Shown here piece after piece: positions 46,435 to 56,137 of a stretch of DNA of 64,000 nt (positions are counted from its first letter, which is position 1; the number at the start of each line of letters is the position of its first letter). The notes under the pieces were generated by a model. The model was not told the DNA's origin and ran no database searches. It saw only the letters and a list, made by a program, of their open reading frames with translations. The stretch lies in NCBI GenBank assembly GCA_008508345.1, contig QNGE01000973.1:83789-147788 (forward strand), in the 5' to 3' direction. This DNA is from Paragonimus westermani. Taxonomy: Eukaryota; Platyhelminthes; Trematoda; Plagiorchiida; Troglotrematidae. A program made the translations under genes and the position numbers.

Positions 46435-46634
46435 CTATCTTTTTTCATTTACTTCACATACGAATTGATCAGTTTTGTGCAATGGAAATGGCTTCAGTTC
46501 ATAAATTCTATGCCACGACAGCGTCATTAGTTCTTCAGTGATTAATGTCTTCGATTTGTCCACATACTGCGCTTTTCTTAACTTCACATGATAGCTGTGG
46601 AATTTGTTATCTCCCAAAGTATTCTTAGATTTCA
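46435..46634 (-). CDS. Terminal exon, minus strand (unknown charged protein)
   Basis: A 200-nt exon lies behind a strong acceptor (GTTTAGTTGTTTTTAG). After two bases that complete a split codon it reads 65 codons to TAG at 46435-46437: KSKNTLGDNKFHSYHVKLRK, then VDKSKTLITEELMTLSWHRI and YELKPFPLHKTDQ, ending CEVNEKR. High Lys/Glu/Leu content and an unbroken frame right up to the acceptor make this one of the better single-exon calls. No domain is recognised and the upstream exons are not identified. Confidence 0.45.
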
Positions 46635-46816
46635 CTAAAAACAACTAAACGGCCGAGTTAGCAAAATATGGAAGAGTTTCAACTTCAGTGTATCACTACA
46701 TCTGGTCACAGTTATGTCCAAACGATTTGAAAAAGCGTTAAAGCAAACTGGTGGACTCAGGTAGCATTATAGAAGGTGATCGTGTTATTTGGTCACGGTT
46801 CTACGCATAGCTAGGT

Positions 46817-46841
46817 ATATATATATATATATATATATAAT
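46817..46841. repeat. (TA)n dinucleotide microsatellite
   Basis: About 12 TA units lie in a row, followed a little downstream by a second short TATATATA-type tract at about 46864-46871. It is an ordinary microsatellite. Confidence 0.9.
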
Positions 46842-46979
46842 TATGCTCGGAGTCGTGACCAACTATATATACACAGAAGGGGTAGCTCGCTTGCTTAAGG
46901 TTACGGGAGCCACGTGACTGACAAGTGGTGACCTGCTAGTCGCAGTGATCGGCAGATGAGTTTCAAATCGCTTATGCGT

Positions 46980-47264
46980 GGTTGGTGTAGGGCCAATACG
47001 GATTTCTTTTTGGAAGCACAGCTAAGGGTTTTAGAGTCTAACTGCGGTCGATTCTATCGTCCATGACAGTCTTACCCTAATAACTCGGGAATGTACACGG
47101 GACACTTTGTAAATACATTTGAAGGTTCTGTCAACCGTGACTGGAATACTCTTGTCGACCAGATTATATCCGATAACGCTTGACATGGGTATTTTCGCAC
47201 CATTACAGTCATTTCCGAAGATACTCAAGGGTCTTGTCTGATGGTGGCCAAGTGGTTTTCCCAA
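46980..47264 (-). mobile_element. Penelope-like element 2, C-terminal fragment
   Basis: On the minus strand the frame includes DRTFKCIYKVSRVHSR and VIRVRLSWTIESTAVRL, and continues past one stop as NPKLCFQKEIRIG-type residues. This matches the PLE C-terminal wording (FKVIYRVP...EAIAIRLxxPxLCxQK) that follows the GIY-YIG domain. It lies in the same orientation as the PLE reverse-transcriptase fragment at 48619-48990, so the two could be one copy split by later insertions. Confidence 0.5.
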
Positions 47265-47884
47265 ACTAAGCGGCCTGGTTACAAAATGTCAGAGAATAAA
47301 TAAAGCATGACGAAGAACACATCTGTGAACTATCCTCAGATTGTGACACCCACACCGGTTGGCTCTTACATGAACTGACTATCCGTGTGATATGATAGCT
47401 TCTGGCCTGTGCATTTTTCGATCTGCGACTGATTACTTCGTTAATTGCATTATCTCTCAATTCCAAACTGATAAAAATAGATTTCCCGCTACTGTTTCCC
47501 TCACTGACCGAACATTTTTTTCAATTTCACTTTTTCCCCCAAAATCTTAAGAATTTATTGCAATTCATTGTCTACGGTGCCTAGTGTGCATATCTTTATT
47601 GCTTTGCTGATTAGACAATAAATCAAATTTAGTGTTCATTGCAACGGAACAGAGTTAACAAAAACAGTTTACTGTCCCCTCCACCCTTTTTTCCAATGGC
47701 AGGATATTTGCATGGATTTGTCCACTTTGTGGTGCATCACCGCAGTAAAAAAATAACATATCATCGTTCTTCTCCTCGGTTGTTTGTTTGCAAGGTGTAG
47801 GCACCTTGATGTTGGATGTTTGAATATGGACGTAGTCATTTTCAGTAGTTAGGTCCTTTCCCGTTCCCTCCTTTTTTCCTTCTC

Positions 47885-47990
47885 TCTCTTCCTATACCGG
47901 GTTTGCTTTTTCTTGATGGTTGTGTGGCAGTTAAGCATTGGTGTGAACCACTGATGTATTGCTGTCTGTGATGATGACGATCAAATGTAC
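47885..47990 (-). repeat. Dispersed repeat with ATC-triplet start, copy 2 (inverted)
   Basis: This is the reverse complement of the order seen at 33480-33610: on the plus strand GGTTGTGTGGCAGTTAAGCA, then CCACTGATGTATTGCTGTCT, then GTGATGATGACGATC. It sits inside the gap between the two PLE-2 pieces. Confidence 0.55.
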
Positions 47991-48618
47991 GGTATATTCA
48001 GGTTAGCCTGATTAAATGTCAGATGAGAGTCTTGCACATCAGCGATGTCTTAGATCACGCCGAACATACCAGCTACGTAGTGCTCATAAAACGGAAATTG
48101 GGAAATTGTGGGTCTCGATGTACTAAGTTCCACTTTAGTCATAAATACGTCTGTAAGCAGCTGGCCAAACAAGAATTCCATAGCCACCAAATGCACATAT
48201 ACATATATGTTGTATCTGTATCCGATCCCCATCCACTACATGCCTTACGGACAATAACAACGCTAGTGAGAACAAGTCACTCAGTAGAAGCACATCGTGT
48301 ATTGTCGCATTTACACACAATCGGGTCATTTTAAAGTACATGGATGAGTGAGCCGTTAGTCGTTGAAGCCGCGACCAATCAGAACACTCTTGGAGCCTTG
48401 GCACGAGTGTGGGGCACACAAGCGGCTTTGACGCGTATACAACAATATACCACTGTCAAAATGGAAGTGAATGTTGTATGAGTAAACTAACAATAATTTT
48501 GTCAAATTTCCGATCGGAATATTAATTTTCATTTGTTTCTGTTCACTGCAGTTACACTAGTGTCCCACTGTTCCTTTAAGCAGCACAGTGAATACTTATG
48601 TGGCATCTACAGAAGCAT

Positions 48619-48990
48619 CTAGATATTTTTAATGTTCTGCTGGTCGACAGAATCCACAAGCTGAAACGTGTATATCGTACTAAACGGAGTTATTTGAAAT
48701 AACCATCGAGCTAGATCATGATATGGTGAACCGTACCTGTCAAGAATCGGGCGTAGTGATACCCCAGCTTTGTAGACTTTGCAGAATCCGTACAGTCTTA
48801 TTGATCGAGCTGGTCCACTTAGAAATATCTGCATCGATCATGTTAGTTTGCTTTACTTTGCAAAGTAGTTCGGATGCGCTCTTCTCTACTGATCTATCTT
48901 TCTCCATTCCACCTTTCGGAACTTTGGTTGATCAGATAAAATATGGAATGTCTTTCCATAACAATCTGCTTTATCAAATGGAACCAATTT
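48619..48990 (-). mobile_element. Penelope-like element 2, reverse transcriptase fragment
   Basis: The minus-strand frame 48834-48619 reads RLYGFCKVYKAGVSLRPILD, then RYGSPYHDLARWLFQI and YTFQLVDSV. This is the highly characteristic PLE RT opening (LYGLPKxHKxxxPLRPIVS...GSPxYxLxxxL...). About 48990-48840 holds the residues usually just before it, in broken frames. Catalytic motifs further on are lost. Same strand as the fragment at 46980-47264. Confidence 0.8.
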
Positions 48991-49354
48991 AGCTCGACTG
49001 TCAGACTTTGTAATTGCTTTACAGCTTCTTCGTGTCTCCTACGTGTTTTGATTCAATAAGCCACACCCAGATGCTGTGATATTGTGATATTTGTAGCAGG
49101 CTTTTGCATTGATAGACTAGTAAGATTTTGTACTAAACCCGACACATTGAGTGAGTTCGTTCATCTGTTAATACAACTTACCTAAACGAAATTTTTGCTT
49201 ATCGCTCCAACAAAAGTTTGTTTATCCGTCATCAGAAATTGTTATTTTCGATTTGACTGTATGGAAGATACTACTGACAAACTGATCGGTAACTTGGTTA
49301 GACCAGGTTAGTATGGATGAACATAGTCCAACTTGTGTTTACTGTTCACGCTAG

Positions 49355-49564
49355 CCGCTGCCACGGGTGCACGTTGTTTCTGTTCCAAATACAACCATTC
49401 AGTATGCTGAAATATTGTTTACAGAGGGGCTGACTTCTAATCTCTTGGTGGAATGTGGCGACCAGTTGAATTATGCTGAATTAAGTCGAATACAACAATT
49501 TTCATCCGGAATAATATTTTTTATTCCACTCTACAATACAAACTTAAGAAGTAGTTATAAATAA
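49355..49564 (+). CDS. Candidate plus-strand exon, possibly terminal
   Basis: From an acceptor TGTTCACGCTAG the frame reads PLPRVHVVSVPNTTIQYAEI, then LFTEGLTSNLLVECGDQLNY and AELSRIQQFSSG, to TAA at 49562-49564. AATAAA overlaps the stop codon region (TTATAAATAAACATTG), consistent with a terminal exon. The composition is protein-like, and no domain is recognised. It does not join the next candidate (49628-49743) in phase by any donor I could find. Confidence 0.35.
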   Translation, partial: PLPRVHVVSVPNTTIQYAEILFTEGLTSNLLVECGDQLNYAELSRIQQFSSGIIFFIPLYNTNLRSSYK

Positions 49565-49627
49565 ACATTGCAACTCTAACCTACTGAATACACTGTGCTC
49601 CTAATCTTAAAATATCACGTGTTTCAG

Positions 49628-49743
49628 ATGGAGTTATCTGTTTTCAGCAACAGCTCGTACCATTTCAAGCCCCATATGTGCGACTGACATTTGCAATTGT
49701 CTTTCCTGGCGAATTCCACAAGCTAACTGTTCTGTGTACACAG
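49628..49743 (+). CDS. Candidate internal exon, plus strand
   Basis: A 116-nt segment lies between acceptor TATCACGTGTTTCAG and donor ACACAG|GTACGA. It completes a codon with two bases and then reads 38 codons without a leftover: GVICFQQQLVPFQAPYVRLT, then FAIVFPGEFHKLTVLCTQ. Both splice sites are good, and the hydrophobic/polar alternation suggests beta structure. If the donor is not used, the frame runs on to a stop at 49894-49896. No family is recognised. Confidence 0.45.
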
Positions 49744-49896
49744 GTACGAGGAGAAATGCCGTCGGCAACGCAAAGGTCATCACTCACTAAATGTCCGGTT
49801 TCCTGGGGTGGCCATTCTGAACAGCGGGTACAACACGCCCTAACCTGGAGTGAACACTGGTCGATAGGACCAAATCAAAACGTTTTTGATTCTTAA

Positions 49897-51513
49897 ATGG
49901 CACCACGTGTGGTAAGTTCCAGACAAACATAAAGAAGTCCCAAATCAACTGAAATAGTCATGTGGAACCTTGACAAGATGTTTTACAGATTATATACATA
50001 GCTTCCTCCGAGCAAAAAGACTTGCCAGCAAATCACATATCATGACGTATACATTGGGAGAACCTTCATAACCACTTTACAATTGCCATGTCAGACCAGT
50101 GAACCGGTTGCAATATTGCAATTCTTTTAAACTGGAGCTGTGAAACTGGAAAGCTTAAAGCGAATGAATGGCAACATGCGGTGGGTTTATCAACCTAAAA
50201 TACAGTGTATCGGGCAAGGCAACTCGCATTGCTGAAAACAATAGAACAGCCAACTGACGAAATCCCGGTAGGTTCCGGTTAAACTCAGCGTATCTAGCCA
50301 AAGCCTTAAGTAGGTGGGATCTCAAATATGGATCAGGAGTTAGATGTACATTACGGTGATGAGCTTTACCTAGCGAACAAACTGTAGGTCAATGGATGGA
50401 TCGAAATTAAGGACCAAATGAGAAGACACCCACCAAACATGCATGTTGTTTAACCTGTACCAACTCAAGTCCACTGACTACACATCAAGCAGTTTGAACG
50501 TACCCAAGAATAGCCACCGTATCCGGATTATTCTTTTCATTAACGATATATTTTCATGTTTCCGGGTAAGACATTTTCCTAAGTCGAGTGGAAAGTATGC
50601 ATAAACCCCCTTGGAATTGCCAGCTATCATAAAATCTGTGGTACCCCTACAGTCTCCAAGCCGTATTTATCCGATCTTTCTGTGCTTCCGTAGTTTACTG
50701 TGTTACTCCGGTTGTTCACTGCCATTTTATTAACCTTTCTGGCTTTCTGCTTGTGAGCACACGGTTTCTGGCTTTGTGTAGACTCAGCATGTTGATGCAT
50801 TGAGAAGCAAGCGTAATGTGGTTCATTTCTGTTGGAAACTCAGAAGGATTCTCATATGTACACTTCATGCACAGTAGTATTGTTACATAAAAGGTAGCTT
50901 TGCTTGTGAATAGTATGATGCGTATATTCAGGAACTAAGGGGCAGCTATCAGTGCCAGGAAGAAGAGGGACCAGAAGCGACTATCGGAAGAGTGTGCACG
51001 CACCACGGGGTACGCGTCACCAAGAGGAATGACAAAGCGCAATTGTCCAGTGTGTGCGAATACACGTTAGCCATGCAAATGAGTGTAAGCGTTCCATGTC
51101 CTAAGTTACAACTTACGCTTTAGGGGAATTCTTGCAGTAAGCAACTTTACAGGCTAACAGTCTCTTGCGGTCACAGTAGTATTTTTGCCCAAGACGTCCT
51201 TTCATACAATATACCCCTCAATTAAGAACACTTTGGCTGCAACTGCCAAGTTTCCACCAAACGTTCCATTGCTTGGTAAGACACTTCAGTTACCAGTGAG
51301 ACACTGAAATTTCAGTCCTTTCAAGATGATTCATATCGTAGAACACATCCTCTTCAGTTGGTATCTGACGGTTCACGTGAAGCTGAACGTCCTTCCAGGT
51401 GAAGTGAGATATATTGTTCCCTGTTTACTAGGGACTGGAAAGGTGGTGCTTACGACCAGACAGACCTATTGAAAAAGACGAGCATCAGAAGTTAGGTGCA
51501 TCGGATTACATAC
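49897..51513. other. Unassigned DNA
   Basis: I see no supported gene or repeat here. Confidence 0.4.
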
Positions 51514-51624
51514 CTGATCAGATACCGTGCATCTGTGAAAGGGATCGGCCTCAACAGGGCAGCCGCCGGAAGTGAGGTGGGTGGATAAACGAGAATGTAT
51601 CATCAAGGGGCAAAGACAGTTGAG
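51514..51624 (-). CDS. Internal exon, minus strand, strong acceptor
   Basis: A 111-nt segment (37 codons, phase 0 at both ends) lies between the acceptor TCTTTCTGCTTACTGTTTCA followed by TGCAG and the donor GATCAG|GTATGT. It encodes LNCLCPLMIHSRLSTHLTSG and then GCPVEADPFHRCTVSDQ. The four cysteines hint at an extracellular or metal-binding stretch. No neighbouring exon or family was identified. A second reading frame of the same exon (LPLDDTFSFIHPPHFRRL) is open until a stop and cannot be excluded. Confidence 0.4.
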
Positions 51625-52649
51625 CTGCATGAAACAGTAAGCAGAAAGAGGATAAAGAACACTGTTGGATGAGTAAACAGTGCCCACAGAAGAAACTGAT
51701 GGAATGATTAGTTTGCAATACAATCTGTATAACCATATTTGGCAAACTGTCATGTTCTAACTTAGTCATTACGACCTATACATGAGTACCAGTCAGTCCA
51801 TGATAAACAGGTTTGCTTATACATAGGTGTGTAGACATATACGCTGTGCGCTTGTTGGCATACAATGCCACAGGTACGCACTCACAATCGTTAAACGCGT
51901 ACTCATAGACAGTCGAAAACAAACATTAAAACAGACAGCAAACAGCACACATACTTCCAACATTCGAACCCCCAAAGATGCAGTGACTATGTCATGTCGG
52001 GGAATAAACATTTCCGTTTTTGGTCCAGATTTCTCTTGAACGAATAGACTGAGGTGGCTTGGCCCACAGCATTGAGTGGTTTGTTACACTGGTTAATTGT
52101 GCCCTGTTCACGAAGAACTCAGCTTTTTAGAACTTATGAGCACGTGGCTTAACCTTCGACGAAGAACAACTCCACAATCGAGGCATTTCCACTGATAAGA
52201 AAAGAGCATTTCATATGATGTTTTTGTAATCAAGCGCAACTTTGCAAGTCTCGGTTTGGTCTTCATGACTCCACCTATGTTCAACAGAAAAAATACTCAA
52301 CTTACCAGTGTAGTCATACACGCCGAACTTTTATACCACTAACCTTCCTGGGGGCTAAACTGTGGACTTTTTCCATCCATTTTTTGTCTCATTTGAGATG
52401 AGAGTTCCATACCTGGACACAACACTTCAAATGTGATCTCACGAACACTATGTTCAAAGCTATGAACACGTCCAGAACTAGAACATACTTCGGAGTAATC
52501 CAAACCATTTCATGTTCTTCCGTAAGATACGGAAGGACTTTGCTTTCTAGAAAGTAAGCAAGTGAACGCAGTTTTTGAGGTTCACTGAAGTGTCCGAACC
52601 TTCCAAGGGCACCGATGAATTGATCAAATCATTTTGTTAATCTAATTTA
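51625..52649. other. Unassigned DNA
   Basis: Only short frames; nothing supported. Confidence 0.4.
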
Positions 52650-53300
52650 TTCGGATTGCCGACAATCTTAACAATATCGACGAACATACAGCAAGGCGTA
52701 CTTAGACGATCAACTACGTCGTTACTTTATATTAAAAATAACAGCGATCTCAGCAGAGAGCTTTTTGTGACTCAGCGAAGCACACTTTGCACGGTCAATA
52801 AGCCTCCTACAAGCTATATTGTGGATTTCTTGTCCCATAAATAGTGTCTAACCCCTTCGAGGATTTCTGGCGTCATACGATTGTACTTCATCTTTTGCAG
52901 AATTAACCGGTGATCGGCCGAGCCCAGTGCTTTACAAAAGTCACGGTATTTATCCGCCGCCCGATCCTCTTTGCTTAGCTTTCTAGTTATTTCATTTAGA
53001 AAACAAATACCATTCGACAGGCACGGCTTCCTTTTACAAAATCTTGCTGGTTAACAGCAAGGAGGTTGTCACTGGAAAGAAGATTAGCTGAGCGATAACT
53101 GATAACCTTCTCGTATGATTTCAGCGAGACGCAGGTTTGACTAGTGGGACCGCAGTTTGTGGCTTTCGCATTCGTTCTTCTTTTGCGCACGGTCGTCACA
53201 GTGGTTACTCCTTGATCTTTAAACAAATTAGCTTGGTTCATCGACAGATTAAGTAATTTAACCATTGGACACACCAAAACCTCCATCAAGGGACGAATGA
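52650..53300 (-). mobile_element. CR1-like LINE copy C (reverse transcriptase fragment)
   Basis: On the minus strand, 53289-52996 reads LLNLSMNQANLFKDQGVTTV, then a diverged RPVSLTS block, then CVSLKSYEKVISYRSANLLS and DNLLAVNQQDFVKG. This is the CR1 RT stretch K(V/L)YEKVI...NNLLxxxQHGFVKGRS. Broken frames to about 52650 continue with DFCKALGSADHRLILQK-type wording (FSKAFDSVDHxLLLxKL) and the following helix. It is strongly diverged. Confidence 0.75.
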
Positions 53301-53439
53301 CAGTTGACGGTGGTTGTGCCTACTTTTCGATTAGGGGTATTGAAGAGAAGTTTTGAGAAACATCTAAATTGCGTGGCTGACGAAACCAAAATTACCAACA
53401 TTTGTCGCACAGGAGGTGCTTTAATACAGGAGAACCAGT

Positions 53440-53720
53440 GCAGAGCATATTCACAATCGTGAAGCTTCTCTACAGCAGGGTGTTTCAAGAGGAATGGCGC
53501 CGTCACCAGATGAAATTATTTTCTGGACAACAGAGGTGGTGCTTCATATTATCTGAGGGACTCAAGACCGATTCAGATAAAATGAAGGCGATAGAAAATA
53601 TATCGGTCGTTGAGGATGTAAGGGCAGTTTTGTTTCCAGATGACATTAACTACCTCAGTTAGGTAATCGGAGATGCATTCTTCAAATTAAGTCGGAAGCC
53701 AACAATAGCAAAGCAGTGAG
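53440..53720 (+). mobile_element. Ty3/gypsy remnant 4 (reverse transcriptase thumb)
   Basis: The plus-strand frame contains WRRHQMKLFSGQQRWCFILS, then EGLKTDSDKMKAIENISVVE and DVRAVLFPDDINYLS. This matches the gypsy RT block KLxxxKCxF...FLGHVVSEGLKTDPDKVxAI...VRSFLGLxxYY. Its GHVV and SFLG positions are changed. It lies head to head with the CR1 fragment on the opposite strand and is separated from it by only about 0.15 kb. Confidence 0.7.
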
Positions 53721-54186
53721 CGAATTTGAATACTCTGTACCCGAACTGTGCGGTAGGCCAAGGGGAGTAATCTGACTGACAAACTGAAGTTAGCCGGGAC
53801 TACAAATATGGGTGTGATTGTGTAGAAAACCTAGTAAATTCATCAGTCATTCATGCCCCTCAACACAGAAAACGAACCGTACACCGAATCAAACTCTTCT
53901 CAAGATGCATTATGAAGAATAGACAGACGATTGCAACGTCACAACTTTATTTTATACCCAAACTCCTTGTTCTGTATCATGTCAATCACACGAGGGTTTG
54001 TGACGTAACGTGTATGCTCACAGCCAATCAATGAGGAACCGTAATTTCTATGATACTGATGCAATTTCACCAATGCCTAGCAATGTATTGTGTACGGTAA
54101 CATCTTAACATCGTCATTCTGAGGTTTCTTGCTTGTTACCTAACTGGGGATGGAGGGGAGAGAAGATTCAGCGCAAGTACGATTTT

Positions 54187-54389
54187 TCAGAGTTGCTGGA
54201 AATCTCCCAAGTAGTGTAGCACAAATGACGGTGTAACAGAACCAGCAATCTCACTTTGTCTACTGAAAACCAGATTGTATCGGTACTGAATATTCCAATG
54301 CTGGTATGCATAAAGCAATTTTTTCACACCATATGGCAATGTGTCATTTGGGCAATCGATCAGAATGACAGGATAATATAAGCAATCCT
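54187..54389 (-). CDS. Terminal exon, minus strand (unknown protein)
   Basis: A 203-nt exon lies behind the acceptor ATGATGTTTGGTTTTTCAG. After two bases it reads 66 codons to TGA at 54187-54189: DCLYYPVILIDCPNDTLPYG, then VKKLLYAYQHWNIQYRYNLV and FSRQSEIAGSVTPSFVLHYL, ending GDFQQL. The unbroken, compositionally typical frame supports coding. A possible upstream exon ends at a GTGAGT donor (54573-54578) but in phase 0 (reading SPWEHQLARILCYSE), which would put this exon in another frame that stops after nine codons. So the join is unresolved. Confidence 0.4.
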
Positions 54390-54572
54390 CTGAAAAACCA
54401 AACATCATAACTGTGTGCCACTTGGACATGTGCATATACATACATAATCACCTGCCTGCGAAAGCAAAACGTTTGTTTTGACCAGTCACCATTCTGCTCA
54501 AACTGTTGTATGGGGTACCGCTTTAAATCCTAACTGTTCACGTACAATTCACAAATGTAACTAGACAATACT

Positions 54573-54680
54573 TGTGCTGACTCACCTCAGAATAACACAA
54601 TATACGTGCAAGTTGATGTTCCCATGGTGACCATAGTAGAGCACGCAATAAAAGCAACAAGAGCGAACGTGCTAGAATTT
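54573..54680 (-). CDS. Possible internal exon before a GTGAGT donor, minus strand
   Basis: The plus-strand ACTCAC at about 54573-54578 is a consensus minus-strand donor (TCTGAG|GTGAGT). The sequence before it is open in two frames. One reads LLRALLWSPWEHQLARIL and then CYSE with phase 0. The other reads CVLYYGHHGNINLHVYCVIL with two bases left over. An acceptor AATTCTAG lies just upstream. Neither frame joins the terminal exon at 54187-54389 in its favoured frame. Confidence 0.25.
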
Positions 54681-55106
54681 GATGTCACTTCGAAACAGTG
54701 CTAGTTTCACAACATTCCCATCGGTTAGAATCAAGTTTCTGCCTAGAGATAATTGTGGTTGTTATTTTCCACATACAAGATCATCCACTAGATTTCTAAT
54801 CGTTATTCATCCGATCATACCGGTGCTGACCTGTGATAACGCAGTCGACATTACGTTTCTGGAACATTGTAGTTAAGCATGTATAATTTCACCTATGTAC
54901 AACACCCAGACTTATCATTCAACAGAGCAGCAACACTGATAAGGGTACTTCCCGTGTAAAATCTTGTCAGTACTGGCAATGACCACGAGAGTTGTAAATA
55001 GCACGCCTCGCCAAATCATAATGTTTCCTGAGATTTCGAAGTTTATGATTATCACATACTGACCAGACAATTTCACGCATCTCGACAACTCATGCGTTTC
55101 ATGCAG

Positions 55107-55207
55107 AATTCATGGAGGTAAGAAGTGTTGCATCAGATGATGACGGTGATGACGATGATGATGATGATGATGACGATGACGACGATGATGACGATGATGA
55201 TGATGAC

Positions 55208-55251
<44 letters not shown>

Positions 55252-55419
55252 CGATGATGTTGATGATGATGACGACGATGATGATGACGATGATGTTGAT
55301 GATGACGACGACGATGATGATGACGATGATGATGATGACGATGATGATGTTGATGATGATGACGATGATGATGATGATGATCAAAACCACTGGATGTTTT
55401 TCTGTGCTGATTGCGAGCG
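55107..55419 (+). CDS. Poly-aspartate exon
   Basis: Behind an acceptor CGTTTCATGCAG the frame reads FMEVRSVASDDDGDD and then about 80 codons that are almost all Asp, broken only by a few Val, ending DQNHWMFFCADCE before the perfect donor GCG|GTAAGT. GAT and GAC are mixed freely, and indel-free periodicity keeps the tract in frame. The next exon begins with G, completes the split codon to Arg, and stays open. The CxxC in FFCADCER and the following CNADRRLP suggest a cysteine-containing domain right after the acidic tract. Acidic runs of this size occur in chromatin, nucleolar and calcium-binding proteins. The protein is not identified. A plain GAT microsatellite in a non-coding place remains possible. 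Confidence 0.5.
55127..55380. repeat. (GAT/GAC)n triplet microsatellite
   Basis: About 250 bp of GAT units are interrupted by GAC and GTT. Other frames of this tract give poly-Met (plus) and poly-Ile (minus) open frames, which are artefacts. It forms the acidic tract of the exon above if that exon is real. Confidence 0.95.
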
Positions 55420-55743
55420 GTAAGTCGAAGTCGAGTTGTGCAAGCCTTTCCTCTCCCTCCCCCGTTTTAATCTAGCCCAAAGCAAGATTTTTCACATTTA
55501 CGCCTTTTTCAATTCAAAATTTTTCTAAACAAATTGCCAATGAAACGAATTAATCCGAGTCGTTCAGGTACGACAGTGAGGTGGTTGTCGTGATTGTAAA
55601 AATAATCGTGATGGATTTTTGATATTGTTACGGAAATCGAGCTGTATCTTTGTTTGCAAGCAGTGGAGACTGGACCGTATTCGGACCACCATAATTAGTT
55701 ACTTCTAGTGGTGGGTGATCATATATCTGTAGAATTCTGTCAG

Positions 55744-56137
55744 GATTGTGAAATGTAACGCTGATCGTCGACTGCCCGCGTTGGCTGCATTATATCTTGC
55801 AACTTGTTCTGATCTCTCCGACCTGTCGGCCTCTTCATGTACGACAGGTCCGGGATCGTTTAACGACAAATTTCCAAGAGTGCTGAGTTCGTCATTTCCG
55901 GAGTCTGTCAGTGCACATGAGCACTGTGTAAAACAGAAAGGCGGGGTACAATATTTTACGACTGTATTCCCTAGGGTTGTAAAACTGTCTGACGATTTGG
56001 CATTCCATTCAGTTCTATTCTGCAGCGCTTGGAAGGGTGGTTTTGTATTGACTAATTCTGAAATGTTCCCCCACTTAGAGAGTCCTCATCAACCGGTAAA
56101 AGTCAGTCTGTCGAGCAGTCTCATGAGACGCCGCTGA
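55744..56137 (+). CDS. Exon following the poly-Asp exon
   Basis: It starts after an acceptor GAATTCTGTCAG and is phase-matched to the donor at 55420. It reads IVKCNADRRLPALAALYLAT, then CSDLSDLSASSCTTGPGS and FNDKFPRVLSSSFPESVSAH, then more Ser-rich sequence with HCVKQKGGVQYFTTVFPRVV, to TGA at 56135-56137. An earlier donor (ACCG|GTAAAA at 56096) could end the exon sooner. The Ser-rich stretch suggests a disordered region. No domain is recognised. Confidence 0.45.

Noticed and set aside
46817..46841. (TA)n tract as a replication origin or regulatory site
   Set aside because: It is a plain dinucleotide microsatellite, with no other evidence.
55125..55475. 116-codon poly-Met frame and minus-strand poly-Ile frame
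   Set aside because: They are the other frames of the GAT/GAC microsatellite. They lack splice support, while the Asp frame has matched exon borders.
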